Shown here: piece by piece, positions 27,111 through 36,936 of the stretch
How the letters are laid out: each line of letters begins with the position of its first letter
How positions within the stretch are numbered: position 1 is the first letter of the stretch
NCBI GenBank assembly: GCA_019721075.1
Contig: JAHEAD010000004.1
Span: 1-64,000, forward strand
From: Candidatus Sysuiplasma jiujiangense
GTDB taxonomy: Archaea; Thermoplasmatota; Thermoplasmata; Sysuiplasmatales; Sysuiplasmataceae
Reading direction: 5' to 3'
Length of the DNA: 64,000 bases
Notes under the pieces: generated by a model
Databases searched by the model: none
Told to the model about the DNA's origin: nothing
What the model saw: the letters and a program-made list of their open reading frames with translations, nothing else
Position numbers and translations under genes: made by a program

Positions 27111-27368
27111 GTGGTTGGTCCCTTGCCGGAATATGAAGTCAGGATTTCATTGAAGGAGGGAATAGTCGATCCAGAAGGAGAGAACACCAGGAAAGCTCTT
27201 CAGCTCCTTGGCTTTAAACATCTGAAACAGGTTTCTTCCTTCAGGATGTACTTCCTGAAAGTCGAATGCAGCGGAGATGAGGCCGAGAAGGAAATCGAGG
27301 AAATGTGCAGGAAACTGCTTGCGAATCCTGCTATTCATAATTACAGTTACAGGAAGGTAAGTGATTGA
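27111..27368 (+). CDS. purS: Phosphoribosylformylglycinamidine synthase, PurS subunit
   Basis: Small structural subunit (85 residues) of the three-part FGAM synthase in purine synthesis. It has the characteristic YEVRISLKEGIVDPEGENTR and FKHLKQVSSFRMYFLKVE. The frame is open further upstream into the end of the MFS gene. GTG 27111 lies about 25 bases after a TATA-like ACTTAAAATAC (27083-27093), so a leaderless transcript from GTG is plausible. TTG 27123 is the alternative. It is followed immediately by purL, whose start overlaps its stop. Confidence 0.88.
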   Translation: MVGPLPEYEVRISLKEGIVDPEGENTRKALQLLGFKHLKQVSSFRMYFLKVECSGDEAEKEIEEMCRKLLANPAIHNYSYRKVSD

Positions 27369-29710
27369 AATCACACCCTGAATCCGGCTCGATGAGCGGA
27401 AAGGTGTTCTACCCTTCAGGCACCGGCGGGGTGTGGCATGTCAGGATAAGGGAAGCGGATGACAGGGAACTGCGATTTATCAATGATTTCATGTCGCTCG
27501 GTTTCAGCGAGCCGGAGCTTTACCGCGTCAGGGATTATTTTGTCAGGGTGGGAAGAGACGCAACCGATATAGAGCTTCAGTCGATTGCACAGGCCTGGAG
27601 CGAACACTGCAGCTACAAGACATCGAAGCCCGCCCTCAGGGAACATGTCTTCCCTCTTTCCAGGAGGGCCTATGCGAACGGCGATGCAGGCGTCATGGAG
27701 TTTGACGCGGAACATGTGTATTCGCTGAAGATGGAAAGCCACAATCATCCAAGCGCAATAGAACCATATGGCGGTGCTGGAACAGGTATCGGTGGAATTG
27801 TCAGAGACATACTCTGTATGGGTACCAGGCCGGTTGCACTTGCTGACCCTATCTTTTTCGGGGATCTGGACGCTCGCTACGAGGATCTGCCTCCCGGGAC
27901 GAAGCATCCGAAGTATCTTTTCTCAGGTGTCGTCGCAGGAATAAGGGATTACGGCAACCGGATCGGGGTTCCGACAATTTCAGGTCTGGTGATGTTTGAC
28001 CGGAGGTATTCATCCAGCTGTCTGGTCAATGCCGGATGTGTCGGATTTGGCAGGAAGGAGGACATTGTAAAGAATTCATTCCTCAATCCAGGTGATGTAA
28101 TAATACTTGCAGGCGGCCTGACCGGAAAGGACGGCATACATGGCGTGAATTTTGCATCCAGATCTTTTTCATCCGAATCACACGAAAGCGACAGGGGGGC
28201 AGTTCAGCTCGGTGACCCGATAACAAAGGAGCCGCTGATACACGCGGTACTTCAGCTTGTTTCAGAGAAGAAGATAAAGTCGATGAAGGATCTCGGCGGC
28301 GGAGGACTATCCGCTGTCGTGGGAGAGATGTGCCTTTCCGGCGGATTGGGCGCAACGATAGATATCGACCGCATTCCACTCAGAGAAAAGGGAATGAAAC
28401 CATGGGAGATATGGATATCAGAGTCGCAGGAGAGAATGCTAATTTCAGTAAGAGATGAGGATGTTAATGAAGCCCTTTCTGTCTTCGACTTCTGGGATGT
28501 TGCCGCTACATCCATAGGACGTGTTGAGGACGGCCATAAACTTGTAGTGACCAGCCAGGGCAGTAAAATACTGGAACTGGACACATCCTTTGTGGTGAAA
28601 CCGGAGGAATTCAAAAGACCAGCTGCAGGGAGGAACGGAACCATCCGCAGGGGGAAGCGAATCGAATACTCATTCGCCGCATGTGCAGACAAGGTGATGT
28701 CAGACATAAATGCATGCAGCCGCGACTGGATAGTACATATGTATGACTACGAGGTCGGGGGCAAAACAACAATCAAACCGCTGCATGGGCTGCCCGCCTT
28801 CCAGTCACATGGTGATGCGTCAGTACTCAAGCCGCTTGAGAGAAGCTGGAAGGGAATGGCTGTGACAGTAAGCGCAAAACCCAGGATTGCATCTGTCAAT
28901 CCCTATCAGGGCGCTCTTCATGCAGTGGATGAGCTGTGCCGCAATCTTGTTTCCGTCGGAGCAAGGCCTGATTCAATCACCAACTGTCTGAATTTCGGCA
29001 GCCCGGAGAGGGCGGAAGTGATGTGGGAGTTCAACGAGTCGGTCAGGGGGATGGCCGATGCTGCCGGTGCCTTGAGAATAGCGCTCCCCTCCGGCAACGT
29101 GAGCTTTTACAACGATTCGGAAACAGGTCCGATAATGCCCACAGTCTCCCTGATGGGTGTCGGGCTTGTTGACGACATCAGGAAATGCGTAACTTCGGAT
29201 TTTAAGAGGGAAGGCTCCCTCATTTATCTCATTGGTAAACCGGGAGAATCGCTTGGCTGCTCGGTAATTTCGGAGTCACTGGGACTTGGCAGCACTGATT
29301 TTATTCCCGTGGATCTCGAAAGGACAGTGAAGCTCTGTGACAGCATGCTTGAACTGTCGTCACGCAGTCTCTTCCTTTCCTGCCATGATGTTTCGGACGG
29401 CGGATTATTTTCCACTCTCGCTGAAATGGCATTCGGCGGTAACATCGGTTTTAGAATCGATGCCGCCAAAATTGAAAGCAGTCCGCCAGAGAGGCTCCTG
29501 TTTTCTGAGCCACCTGCATGCTGGGCCGTGGAAGTTACGGAGGAAGGTGCGGCCGAGATCGAGAAAGAATTCGATAAATACGCAAGGCTGATCGGAGAAA
29601 CCGGCGGTCAGGACATTGCAATTAACCTGGAAGGCGCGGAAATATACAGCACCGCACTGAGCAATCTCAGACAGAAATGGGCCGCTCCGTTATGGGAGAG
29701 GATGGGCTGA
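27365..29710 (+). CDS. purL: Phosphoribosylformylglycinamidine synthase II
   Basis: The synthetase subunit (781 residues) of FGAM synthase: ATP-dependent conversion of FGAR to FGAM using ammonia from PurQ. It is the small-type PurL, as used with PurS/PurQ. It contains ESHNHPSAIEPYGGAGTGIGG, GGGGLSAVVGEM, AGGLTGKDGIHG and the second-half SCHDVSDGGLFSTLAEM. TTG at 27365 with GGAAGGT seven bases upstream overlaps the purS stop, which indicates coupling; ATG 27392 has no such signal. It is in an operon with purS and purQ. Confidence 0.96.
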   Translation: MKSHPESGSMSGKVFYPSGTGGVWHVRIREADDRELRFINDFMSLGFSEPELYRVRDYFVRVGRDATDIELQSIAQAWSEHCSYKTSKPALREHVFPLSRRAYANGDAGVMEFDAEHVYSLKMESHNHPSAIEPYGGAGTGIGGIVRDILCMGTRPVALADPIFFGDLDARYEDLPPGTKHPKYLFSGVVAGIRDYGNRIGVPTISGLVMFDRRYSSSCLVNAGCVGFGRKEDIVKNSFLNPGDVIILAGGLTGKDGIHGVNFASRSFSSESHESDRGAVQLGDPITKEPLIHAVLQLVSEKKIKSMKDLGGGGLSAVVGEMCLSGGLGATIDIDRIPLREKGMKPWEIWISESQERMLISVRDEDVNEALSVFDFWDVAATSIGRVEDGHKLVVTSQGSKILELDTSFVVKPEEFKRPAAGRNGTIRRGKRIEYSFAACADKVMSDINACSRDWIVHMYDYEVGGKTTIKPLHGLPAFQSHGDASVLKPLERSWKGMAVTVSAKPRIASVNPYQGALHAVDELCRNLVSVGARPDSITNCLNFGSPERAEVMWEFNESVRGMADAAGALRIALPSGNVSFYNDSETGPIMPTVSLMGVGLVDDIRKCVTSDFKREGSLIYLIGKPGESLGCSVISESLGLGSTDFIPVDLERTVKLCDSMLELSSRSLFLSCHDVSDGGLFSTLAEMAFGGNIGFRIDAAKIESSPPERLLFSEPPACWAVEVTEEGAAEIEKEFDKYARLIGETGGQDIAINLEGAEIYSTALSNLRQKWAAPLWERMG

Positions 29711-30546
29711 TGAAAAGAGAGAACATCCGTGTCGCTGTTCTGCGAATTGAAGGGACCAATATGGAAGATGAGGCAGTTGCGGCATTCACTGCATCAGGAG
29801 TAAACGCTGAGGCCGTCCATCTGAAGCAACTGGAGGGAAGGTGCCCTTCGGTGATGCGGAGGAACCTTTCGGATTTCGCCATGCTTGTCATTCCCGGAGG
29901 TTTTTCCGCCGGTGACTATGTAAGGGCCGGTGCCATTTTCGCGGCCAGGATAAAGAGTTCAATGGCGCCTGAATTGCTTCGTTTTGTGGACGAAGGGAGA
30001 CCGGTTCTCGGCATATGCAACGGTTTCCAGGTACTCGTGGAACTGGGCCTGCTCCCGTCAGCAGGGGAGAAAGCAGAACTGCTGCCCCGGGCGGCACTTG
30101 CCACAAACATATCGACAAGGTATGAATGCAGGCCCGCCTTCCTTAAGAACGTAAAGCGGGGGCAGAGCATCTTCACCTCCAGAATCCCGGGTAATGCTGT
30201 GATTGCAGTACCGACAGCCCATGGGGAAGGCAAGATGACCTTTCCGCCCTCAAAATCGGAGGAGTGGGTTTCGAAACTTGAGGAGCTGGATGAAATTGTC
30301 TTCAGGTATGTCGACGGGAACGGTAACTTTGCCGGATATCCCTGGAATCCGAATGGAAGCGTTTACGACATTGCAGGTGTTACCGACGATACGGGATTTG
30401 TCCTCGGCATGATGCCTCATCCCGAGAGGACATACTGGCGTTATCTGCACACTGACTGGACGAGGAATCCCGAATGCGTGGAGGTGCGCGGAGACGGGAG
30501 TGCGATCATTGAATCCGCAATTTCCTACATCGAGAAGAAACTCTGA
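29710..30546 (+). CDS. purQ: Phosphoribosylformylglycinamidine synthase I (glutaminase)
   Basis: Class I glutamine amidotransferase, 278 residues, supplying ammonia to PurL. It has the nucleophile Cys in LGICNGFQVLVELG, the oxyanion/VIPGGFSAGDYVRAG region, and the His/Glu of MMPHPERTYW. It starts at the ATG that overlaps the purL stop (TGATG). An in-frame start upstream inside purL (29677) is not needed. It is the last gene of purSLQ. It converges with ribK, 17 bases away. Confidence 0.96.
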   Translation: MKRENIRVAVLRIEGTNMEDEAVAAFTASGVNAEAVHLKQLEGRCPSVMRRNLSDFAMLVIPGGFSAGDYVRAGAIFAARIKSSMAPELLRFVDEGRPVLGICNGFQVLVELGLLPSAGEKAELLPRAALATNISTRYECRPAFLKNVKRGQSIFTSRIPGNAVIAVPTAHGEGKMTFPPSKSEEWVSKLEELDEIVFRYVDGNGNFAGYPWNPNGSVYDIAGVTDDTGFVLGMMPHPERTYWRYLHTDWTRNPECVEVRGDGSAIIESAISYIEKKL

Positions 30547-30563
30547 CCGCCCGCGAATGCCGA

Positions 30564-31223
30564 TCAGTCGACATCCACGTTCACTTCCACCATATCCCCG
30601 TCCTTGAGTGAAAGGCGGGAACGAAGGTTGTCCTTTGCTATTATTTCCATGACATCAGTATAATGCGTCCTGACCGGAAGTATGACAGAGCATTCGATTC
30701 CCTGAAGTTCCGAAAGGAAGCATTTCACGTCACCGAACGTCCTCCCCTTGCTTACAAATCCGTCTATTCTAACTCCCTGTGAGTATGTAAGGCGTTCGAA
30801 CAGCGGCATGTCAGACTGGGCAACCCTGATGTTCAGCGTACCTTCATACGGTTCGAACAGGAGCTTTCTGACAAACTGCTGTTTGTATTTCTGCTGGGAA
30901 ATATAGTACCTGCCTTCTCCGAGCCCGCTGAACACCGTGCCATGAATCTGTATCTTCCTCTCAGGTTCAAATAGCAGTTTGTACTCCAGGTATTCCTTCC
31001 TCAAGAGCTCTGTCCCCCTGTTTGATACCATGAGCCGCTGGCCCTTGTGGCCAATCTGCCTTTCGATTAGACCGTTTTCTGCCAGTTTCAGTATTATCAT
31101 GGATGCAGCCTGCTGGCTTACACCTATCGCCCTTCCCAGCTTTGCGGTGGTTATGTCCGCAAACGAATTGAGTGCCCCCATGAGTGCGAGCTGCTTGAGT
31201 GCCGGTACATGTTCTCCTCTCAT
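30564..31223 (-). CDS. ribK: CTP-dependent riboflavin kinase with HTH domain
   Basis: Archaeal RibK (219 residues), converting riboflavin to FMN with CTP. A winged helix at residues about 8-75 (LMGALNSFADITTAKLGRAIGVSQQAASMIILKLAENGLI) precedes the kinase barrel: KIQIHGTVFSGLGEGRYYIS, PYEGTLNIRV, and the C-terminal LRSRLSLKDGDMVEVNV. The HTH fusion is common and makes it a possible self-regulator of riboflavin genes. It is the last gene of the rps6e-aIF2 gamma-PIN-ribK run on this strand, 48 bases after the PIN gene. Confidence 0.92.
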   Translation of the reverse strand: MRGEHVPALKQLALMGALNSFADITTAKLGRAIGVSQQAASMIILKLAENGLIERQIGHKGQRLMVSNRGTELLRKEYLEYKLLFEPERKIQIHGTVFSGLGEGRYYISQQKYKQQFVRKLLFEPYEGTLNIRVAQSDMPLFERLTYSQGVRIDGFVSKGRTFGDVKCFLSELQGIECSVILPVRTHYTDVMEIIAKDNLRSRLSLKDGDMVEVNVDVD

Positions 31224-31271
31224 TTCAGTTCACACATGCAGTTGCTGCGCTGAATTAAATCTTACTATGCT

Positions 31272-31643
31272 TCAGAGTGCTTCATCGGATCTGAAGAAAT
31301 CCAGTCTCCTCTTTCCTCTGAGAATAATCACCCGGTACCCTTTTGAGGCCAGTTCCTTTGCAAGGCGCATGTCGTTAGTCATTACCGCAAAGGCACCGAA
31401 GCGCTGTGCTGCCTCAATTATTGCGTCATCTCCCTTACTGGATGTTTCAACAGTCCTGAAATTTGAAGCAAGCCTTTCTGCCGACCTTGCCTCCTTCTTT
31501 CTGATCACCGACAGCTCTTGGATCGCAGATAACGGCACTATTATGTCATGGTCGCCTATGAGTCCATCCAGTTCCCTGTCGATATTCAGTCCGCTTTCAA
31601 AAACAGATACGATGGCGCTTGTATCAACTACGATGATCTGCAC
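31272..31643 (-). CDS. PIN-domain protein (FCF1/VapC-like nuclease)
   Basis: A 123-residue PIN domain. It has the first acidic motif VVDTSAIVSVFE, the central Glu in PLSAIQELSVIRK, and the late motif AVMTNDMRLAKELASKGYRV. These residues form the metal site of a probable RNase. It lacks a paired antitoxin gene. Its conserved place right after aIF2 gamma argues for a role in rRNA or translation-linked RNA processing rather than a toxin module. It starts seven bases after the aIF2 gamma stop. Confidence 0.87.
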   Translation of the reverse strand: MQIIVVDTSAIVSVFESGLNIDRELDGLIGDHDIIVPLSAIQELSVIRKKEARSAERLASNFRTVETSSKGDDAIIEAAQRFGAFAVMTNDMRLAKELASKGYRVIILRGKRRLDFFRSDEAL

Positions 31644-31650
31644 AATTGCA

Positions 31651-32883
31651 TCACACTACAATTCCAAAACCAATAAGCCGCCACTTCCCGGCGAATTTTC
31701 TTGATATCGCGACCCTCTGTCCCTTTTCAACGCAGACAGGTATTTTCAGGTTGAGATCACAAGTGCTGTTTCGCGCACTCGTAACCAGTCCCACAGTCGT
31801 AGAGGTTCCAAGATTCAGCATCAGCGGCTCATTTGTTTTTATGCTCTCGATCTTCTGTTCTTCCGGACTCCCGACAACTCTCTCGAGTAGATGAGCCTCC
31901 ATTGAAAAGTTCTGCAGCACTGGTGGAAGCGTTCCGGGTTTCCCTGCAATTTTGCCGACAAGGCTGTCAGACTTTGTTATCGATGGATCCAGTCTTGTTC
32001 CAACAGCTATCAGACCGCCCGGTCCGGCGGATTTGAACGTCTTGCCGCCGGAATGTATTGAGACAACTGTGGAGAATAACGGCTGCCAGGTGCTCCTGTT
32101 CCCGGTATCGATCCTCTTTCCGGGAACTATCTCGATATCATCGCCAACTGCAATTTTGCCCTGGGAAATAGTACCACCTATGACGCCTCCCTTAAGTTCT
32201 TCTATCGGCGTCCCGGGGACATTGACATCAAATGACCTTGCAATGTACATCCTTGCCGGCTTTGTAACGTCTCTTCTTGGTGTGGGAATGACTTTTTCTA
32301 TGCTCCACGCAAGGTAATCCAGATTTGTACGGTGGTGCGCGCTCACCGGAACAATGGGGGCATTTTCTGCAAACGTCCCTTTTACGAACTGTGTAATCTC
32401 GTTGTAGCTCTTTATCGCCTGTTCTTCGCTTACAATGTCTATTTTATTCTGGACAATTATTACATTTCTGACGCCTATAACGTCAAGCGCCATAAGGTGC
32501 TCCTTGGTCTGCGGCTGCGGGCATTTTTCATTTGCCGCAATGATGAGCAGTGCGCCGTCCATGATTGCTGCACCGGAAAGCATTGTCGCCATGAGCGTCT
32601 CGTGTCCCGGTGAGTCTACGAAAGATATGGAGCGGAGATACCTGACTGACTTGTCGCACTTCAGATAGCTCTCCTGTGTCGAATAGCAGTCCGGTCTTTC
32701 GCACTCCTCGCACTTGAATATGCTCGTGTCCGCATATCCAAGTTTTATGGAAATGCCCCGTTTTATCTCCTCGGAGTGCCTGTCAGTGGATTCGCCTGAA
32801 AGTGCCTTTACCAGACTTGTCTTGCCATGGTCTACATGCCCCACGAGCCCAACATTAACCTCGGGTTGACTTGGAACATGCAT
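31651..32883 (-). CDS. eif2g: Translation initiation factor aIF2 subunit gamma
   Basis: GTPase subunit of aIF2 that brings Met-tRNAi to the ribosome, 410 residues. It has G1 [15 protein letters not shown], switch [22 protein letters not shown], the zinc knuckle CEECERPDC...LKC, G3 [13 protein letters not shown] and NKID. Domains II/III follow to the C-terminus. Its ATG overlaps the rps6e stop by one base (TAATG). It is followed by a PIN gene and ribK. Confidence 0.97.
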   Translation of the reverse strand: MHVPSQPEVNVGLVGHVDHGKTSLVKALSGESTDRHSEEIKRGISIKLGYADTSIFKCEECERPDCYSTQESYLKCDKSVRYLRSISFVDSPGHETLMATMLSGAAIMDGALLIIAANEKCPQPQTKEHLMALDVIGVRNVIIVQNKIDIVSEEQAIKSYNEITQFVKGTFAENAPIVPVSAHHRTNLDYLAWSIEKVIPTPRRDVTKPARMYIARSFDVNVPGTPIEELKGGVIGGTISQGKIAVGDDIEIVPGKRIDTGNRSTWQPLFSTVVSIHSGGKTFKSAGPGGLIAVGTRLDPSITKSDSLVGKIAGKPGTLPPVLQNFSMEAHLLERVVGSPEEQKIESIKTNEPLMLNLGTSTTVGLVTSARNSTCDLNLKIPVCVEKGQRVAISRKFAGKWRLIGFGIVV

Positions 32884-33275
32884 TACTTGCTCTCCTTTTT
32901 CTGCAGGATGTCAGAAATGGGAGTTGGGCCAAAAACCGTCACCTTTAGATTGAGCTGCAGCGTCGACGGAGATACAGTGTTCCCCCTCACGTTTTTCCTT
33001 TTTCTGACTCCCTTTCTGGCCGGCTTGAAACCGACGCCACCGGAAAGCATAAGTTTCCTCCTCCCCTGTCCGGGCAGGTCGTGCCTCATGGGAAAACCGT
33101 CCTTGTCAGATCCACCTGTAATCAGCAATTTGTACCCGGGCAGTTTGAAATAAATACCGTCCACTGTGTCTCCGATCTTTTTTCCGACAAGTGCAGATGT
33201 TTGTGGACCTGCAACATCAACCTGATATGACTTCCCTGTTTTTGGATCATTCACTACGGCCTTAAAATCCGCCAT
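32883..33275 (-). CDS. rps6e: 30S ribosomal protein S6e
   Basis: Archaeal/eukaryotic eS6, 130 residues. It starts [21 protein letters not shown] and contains [29 protein letters not shown], the family signature. The frame extends upstream to 33341, but AGGTG before the ATG at 33275 and the family N-terminus decide the start. A TATA-like AGTTTAAGT (minus strand, about 33312-33321) lies about 42 bases upstream. It is the first gene of the rps6e-aIF2 gamma-PIN-ribK operon. Confidence 0.96.
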   Translation of the reverse strand: MADFKAVVNDPKTGKSYQVDVAGPQTSALVGKKIGDTVDGIYFKLPGYKLLITGGSDKDGFPMRHDLPGQGRRKLMLSGGVGFKPARKGVRKRKNVRGNTVSPSTLQLNLKVTVFGPTPISDILQKKESK

Positions 33276-33490
33276 TTGTTCTAACACCTGTTGACGCTTC
33301 AAATTTGAACACTGACTTAAACTTTTCCTTGACAGGTCCATGGCAACTGAATTCTATTGTGCCTGACTCGTGACCGGCATCCGGGGCTGCACCGGCTTTC
33401 AGAAAATTCAGGAGAAGATACTGTTTCGTCCGTTCTGTCATACTCACAGAAGGCGCTAACTTTTTGAACACACTTGGCAATGTATACCGT

Positions 33491-33745
33491 ATGGCAGATG
33501 GCCAGAAGACATTCAGGGAGCAGGTGATCGGACAGTTTTCGGCACTGACAACGGCCGCATTCGGACTGATAGCAGCCCTTGCATGGAACGGTTTTATCAC
33601 ACTGCTCTTCCAGCATCTATTCGGCACCCAGAGCTCATTGCTGCCCCTGTTTCTGTATGCTGTCTTTGTGACAGTGCTGGCTGTTATAATGAGCATACTC
33701 ATAGCAAAAGCGGCAAGGAATGCACTCAAACAGGGACAAAAGTAG
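33491..33745 (+). CDS. Small membrane protein, DUF5654-like
   Basis: An 84-residue protein: charged N-terminus MADGQKTFREQVIGQFSALTTAAFGLIAALAWN, then two hydrophobic segments (TTAAFGLIAALAW and LLPLFLYAVFVTVLAVIMSIL) and a short basic tail. It fits the small archaeal DUF5654 membrane family of unknown role. Upstream in-frame ATG 33464 is possible, but MADGQK matches the usual N-terminus. It is convergent with the permease gene and followed by a T-run. Confidence 0.7.
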   Translation: MADGQKTFREQVIGQFSALTTAAFGLIAALAWNGFITLLFQHLFGTQSSLLPLFLYAVFVTVLAVIMSILIAKAARNALKQGQK

Positions 33746-33762
33746 GAGGCGAAACCATTTAT

Positions 33763-33770
33763 CTTTTTTT
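33763..33770 (+). terminator. T-run transcription terminator
   Basis: An uninterrupted run of eight T follows the stop of the small membrane protein by about 18 bases, on the coding strand. This is the standard form of an archaeal intrinsic terminator. It lies between convergent genes. Confidence 0.5.
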
Positions 33771-33809
33771 TACCGCAGACAGTCAGGGAACGTCCAGCTG
33801 CGGTCTATC

Positions 33810-35219
33810 TCACTTAGTGAATGTCGGCGCAACAACCTTTGCGCCGCTTCCCCCTTCAATCCTGCGTCTCTCAGCGATATAATATGTCAGGCCGGTAACA
33901 ATCAGTGCTACATAGTAACTTATGTCAGCACCGCCGAGGTAATTTGCCGATATGTATCCCGTATAACTCAGGTTGCTGTATCCCCAGGATATAAACGGCA
34001 CAGAGCAGAGTAAACCGAAAAGATAACTGAGCAAACCGCTCCTCCTGACTGCCGGGGCAGCTTCAACCTCCCTGTAATTTCTGTGTCCGAGGATGAAGAA
34101 ATCAATGAGAACAACCGCAAGCCATGGAGTTATCCAGTAGTCAAGCAGAAGCAGAAAGCCTTCATAAAATGATGTGAAACTGCCGGAGAGCGCTATGGTC
34201 AGGACCGAACCGATGATTCCGGACACTAATACGGCCTTCCACCTTTTAACCCTGATATCAAGAACAAGCGATGAAAGCGCACCTGTGTAAATGTTGAGAG
34301 CATTGGCTGAAAGGGTGCCCAATACGACGGCAACAAGCGCGGCAGTTCCCAGGGATCCGAGTATGTAACTGAACGAACCGATAATTCCGATGGCTGACGG
34401 ATTGGCAATGTTTCCGTAGATAAATGCTGCTATAAGTGCACCAAGCGCTTCAAACCAGAAGGACGCAATGAAACCACCCAAGAATGTGTTGGCAAATGCT
34501 TGCATCACATTCGTATCTTCCCTGAGATATCTTGAGTAATCGGAAGCATAGGGTCCCCAGCTCATAAGATATGAGAGCGATGCCCCGATGAGCAGAATCA
34601 TGCCGACCGTAAAGGACGGAACACCGGGTAATGCCGACGGATGATATAGCACAAATTTTCCAGAATGCATCATTACGATTACAGTGGCAACGGCAAAAAA
34701 CAGACCGAGCACAACAGCCATAATTTTTTCAAACTGGTGTATGAAATTATGCCCGTAAATTCCTATTGCAATCATTGCAGTGAGCAGAACAAGGGCTGAA
34801 GGAATATATCCGATGTGCAATAAATCGTTCATTGCAAATGATCCCAGAACTGCGTTTACTGTGAACCAGCCTACGGTGCTTGCCCATTGCAGCAGCGCGG
34901 GGAGGTATGCACCCCTGCGGCCAAAACTTCTTCTTGAAATAATCATCTGGGGATAGCCATATGAGGGACCGGTTGAGCTGGTGAAACCGAGCAGGACGCC
35001 TCCAATAATGTTCCCGATCAAAAGTGCAGTCAGTGAAGGCAATATCGGAAGCGAAAAAAGGGATACCGCCAGATAGCCGACAGCATAGCTGCCAATGGTA
35101 ACATTCGAAGCAAACCACAGTGTAAAAAGTCTTTTGGGATTACCATGCCGCTCCGAACCCGGAATATGCTCAATCCCGAACGGTTCCACCCTGAGTATGC
35201 TGTTTCCGTAGGAAACCAT
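33810..35219 (-). CDS. NCS1-family nucleobase/cation permease
   Basis: Polytopic carrier of 469 residues with about twelve hydrophobic segments. Family features: N-terminal RHGNPKRLFTLWFASNVTIGS, GPSYGYPQMIISRRSFGRRGAYLPA and WGPYASDYSRYLRED. It would import purines, cytosine, allantoin or a related compound, possibly linked to purine salvage. The substrate cannot be read off the sequence. It stands alone, and the region upstream before the aldo/keto reductase is divergent. Confidence 0.9.
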   Translation of the reverse strand: MVSYGNSILRVEPFGIEHIPGSERHGNPKRLFTLWFASNVTIGSYAVGYLAVSLFSLPILPSLTALLIGNIIGGVLLGFTSSTGPSYGYPQMIISRRSFGRRGAYLPALLQWASTVGWFTVNAVLGSFAMNDLLHIGYIPSALVLLTAMIAIGIYGHNFIHQFEKIMAVVLGLFFAVATVIVMMHSGKFVLYHPSALPGVPSFTVGMILLIGASLSYLMSWGPYASDYSRYLREDTNVMQAFANTFLGGFIASFWFEALGALIAAFIYGNIANPSAIGIIGSFSYILGSLGTAALVAVVLGTLSANALNIYTGALSSLVLDIRVKRWKAVLVSGIIGSVLTIALSGSFTSFYEGFLLLLDYWITPWLAVVLIDFFILGHRNYREVEAAPAVRRSGLLSYLFGLLCSVPFISWGYSNLSYTGYISANYLGGADISYYVALIVTGLTYYIAERRRIEGGSGAKVVAPTFTK

Positions 35220-35358
35220 TTGTCCCGATCTCTGAGAGGATCAGCAATAATGAATTAATTACACTTTCGCAATCAGCCTGCCGGCCAAACCAGTTTCCCG
35301 TGCAATCCCGCGAGCGCCTACGCCAAAGGATAAGTAGTATGTTTTGCAATCCCGGATT

Positions 35359-36354
35359 ATGAATTACAGGCGCATCGGCACGACTCCAATTAAGGTTTCC
35401 GAAATAGGCTTCGGTGCATGGTCCGTCGGTTCAAACTGGTGGGCCGAAAACAGCAGAGAGACTGAAATCAGGATGCTCAGTGCGGCCGTTGATTCAGGCG
35501 TGAATTTTTTTGACACTTCAAATGTTTATGGCGATGGGCGTAGTGAAGAGATTCTGGGGGAATTTCTGAAGGGCATGAGGGAGGATGTTGTTATTGCCTC
35601 GAAGTTCGGGTACGATGTAGATGCGCCAAGGACGGGCGGCCTGCATTCAGAGCGCCCGCAGCGCTTCGATCCTGTCTTTATGCGAAAATCACTGGATAAA
35701 TCGCTGAAGAATCTGCATACAGACTACATTGACCTCTATCAGCTGCACAATCCGAAAATGCCAGCACTGCAAAATGACGGGCTTTTCAATGAACTTCAGA
35801 AACTTGTGGATGAAAACGTCATCAGGTCGTATGGAGTGGCACTCGGACCCGCGATCGGCTGGAAGGAGGAAGGCATGTCCGCAATCAGGAACAGGCGGAT
35901 AAGCACCCTGCAGTCAGTTTACAACATACTTGAGCAGGAACCCGGCGGACAGCTCTTTTCTGAAGGAGCTTTATTTGGTGTTTCCGGGCTGGTCAGGGTT
36001 CCGCATGCATCGGGAGCGCTTGATGAACGTTACAAACCGAACGAGAAACTCAGAGCAGACGATCACAGGAACTACAGAATGAGAAAATGGCTTGAGGACA
36101 TGAAGCCATTTTCGGAGCGCCTTTCAAGAATAGCAGATGAAAACAATATGAGACTAACCCAGCTTGCCATGGCTTTTGCTCTTTCGAACGAAAACGTAGC
36201 GTCTGTGCTGCCAACATTTACCTCAGTTGATGATATCACACTGTTTATTTCGGACCGAAGCTCATCTACGCTGAGCCAGTCCGCTCTGGACAGTATAAAC
36301 AGTATTTATGAAGAGGCACGAAATGCTGCCATGGCATCTCAGTCTATACCCTGA
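35359..36354 (+). CDS. Aldo/keto reductase
   Basis: NADPH-dependent oxidoreductase barrel of 331 residues. It has GFGAWSVGSNWW, GVNFFDTSNVYGDGRSEEILGEFLK (catalytic Asp and Tyr), VIASKFGYD (catalytic Lys), and a HxDYIDLYQLHNPK segment with the active His. It belongs to the YghZ/AKR11-like bacterial-archaeal branch. The substrate is unknown. The frame is open to a TTG at 35344, but the ATG at 35359 gives the family N-terminus MNYRRIGTTPIKVSEIG. It converges with a CoA-binding gene. Confidence 0.93.
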   Translation: MNYRRIGTTPIKVSEIGFGAWSVGSNWWAENSRETEIRMLSAAVDSGVNFFDTSNVYGDGRSEEILGEFLKGMREDVVIASKFGYDVDAPRTGGLHSERPQRFDPVFMRKSLDKSLKNLHTDYIDLYQLHNPKMPALQNDGLFNELQKLVDENVIRSYGVALGPAIGWKEEGMSAIRNRRISTLQSVYNILEQEPGGQLFSEGALFGVSGLVRVPHASGALDERYKPNEKLRADDHRNYRMRKWLEDMKPFSERLSRIADENNMRLTQLAMAFALSNENVASVLPTFTSVDDITLFISDRSSSTLSQSALDSINSIYEEARNAAMASQSIP

Positions 36355-36790
36355 ATCCCGACATTTCTTCCCTGCCTGCCGCCTCGATCATTATGCACCG
36401 GTCTTGAACTGCACTAATTCCTTCGAGAGATGCCTTTGCCGCAGCCCCGTCATTCCTTATGCCAAGCTGAAGCCAGATTACGAACGGTCTTCCGGCCGAT
36501 CTTTTCATTCTTATTGCCTCATCCACAATGGCTGGGACTTCGTCCGATGGACGGAAAATATCGACAATTTCAATTTTGGATTTGAGTTCATCCGGAATTG
36601 ATGTCAGGGAAGGATACGCCTTCCTGTCAAGTACACTATCGGCCGTCGGGTTAACAGGTATTATTTCGAATCCCCTGTCAGCCAGATATTTTGCGACCAT
36701 GTGGCTGTCCTTGAAGGGATCCTTCGATAGACCGACAACTGCGACTGTCCTGTACCTCCTTAAGATTTCGTCTATTTCAGTCTCATGCAT
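36344..36790 (-). CDS. CoA-binding domain protein
   Basis: A Rossmann CoA-binding protein of 148 residues (YccU-like): TVAVVGLSKDPFKDSHMVAKYLADRGFEIIPVNP, then IEIVDIFRPSDEVPAIVDEAI and VIWLQLGI. This is the isolated N-terminal domain type of succinyl-CoA synthetase alpha. The role is unknown, probably CoA or nucleotide sensing. ATG 36790 (MHETEIDEIL) is preferred over a TTG at 36829. It overlaps the convergent aldo/keto reductase end by 11 bases. Confidence 0.88.
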   Translation of the reverse strand: MHETEIDEILRRYRTVAVVGLSKDPFKDSHMVAKYLADRGFEIIPVNPTADSVLDRKAYPSLTSIPDELKSKIEIVDIFRPSDEVPAIVDEAIRMKRSAGRPFVIWLQLGIRNDGAAAKASLEGISAVQDRCIMIEAAGREEMSGFRV

Positions 36791-36936
36791 TGTTGCCCGT
36801 CCCTCACCCAACGCATACTCTGACTTCAAGTTTGTCCACTTTGCATGAGCAAATCGCCAGTTGCCATCATTCAGTCTGTTTCAGGACTTCAGGGCAGGAA
36901 ACATGATTTATCATCAAACAGCTTAATGTCTGCTGC

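Noticed and set aside
31272-31643. VapC toxin of a toxin-antitoxin pair
   Set aside because: No small antitoxin gene is adjacent, and the conserved place next to aIF2 gamma argues for a housekeeping role.
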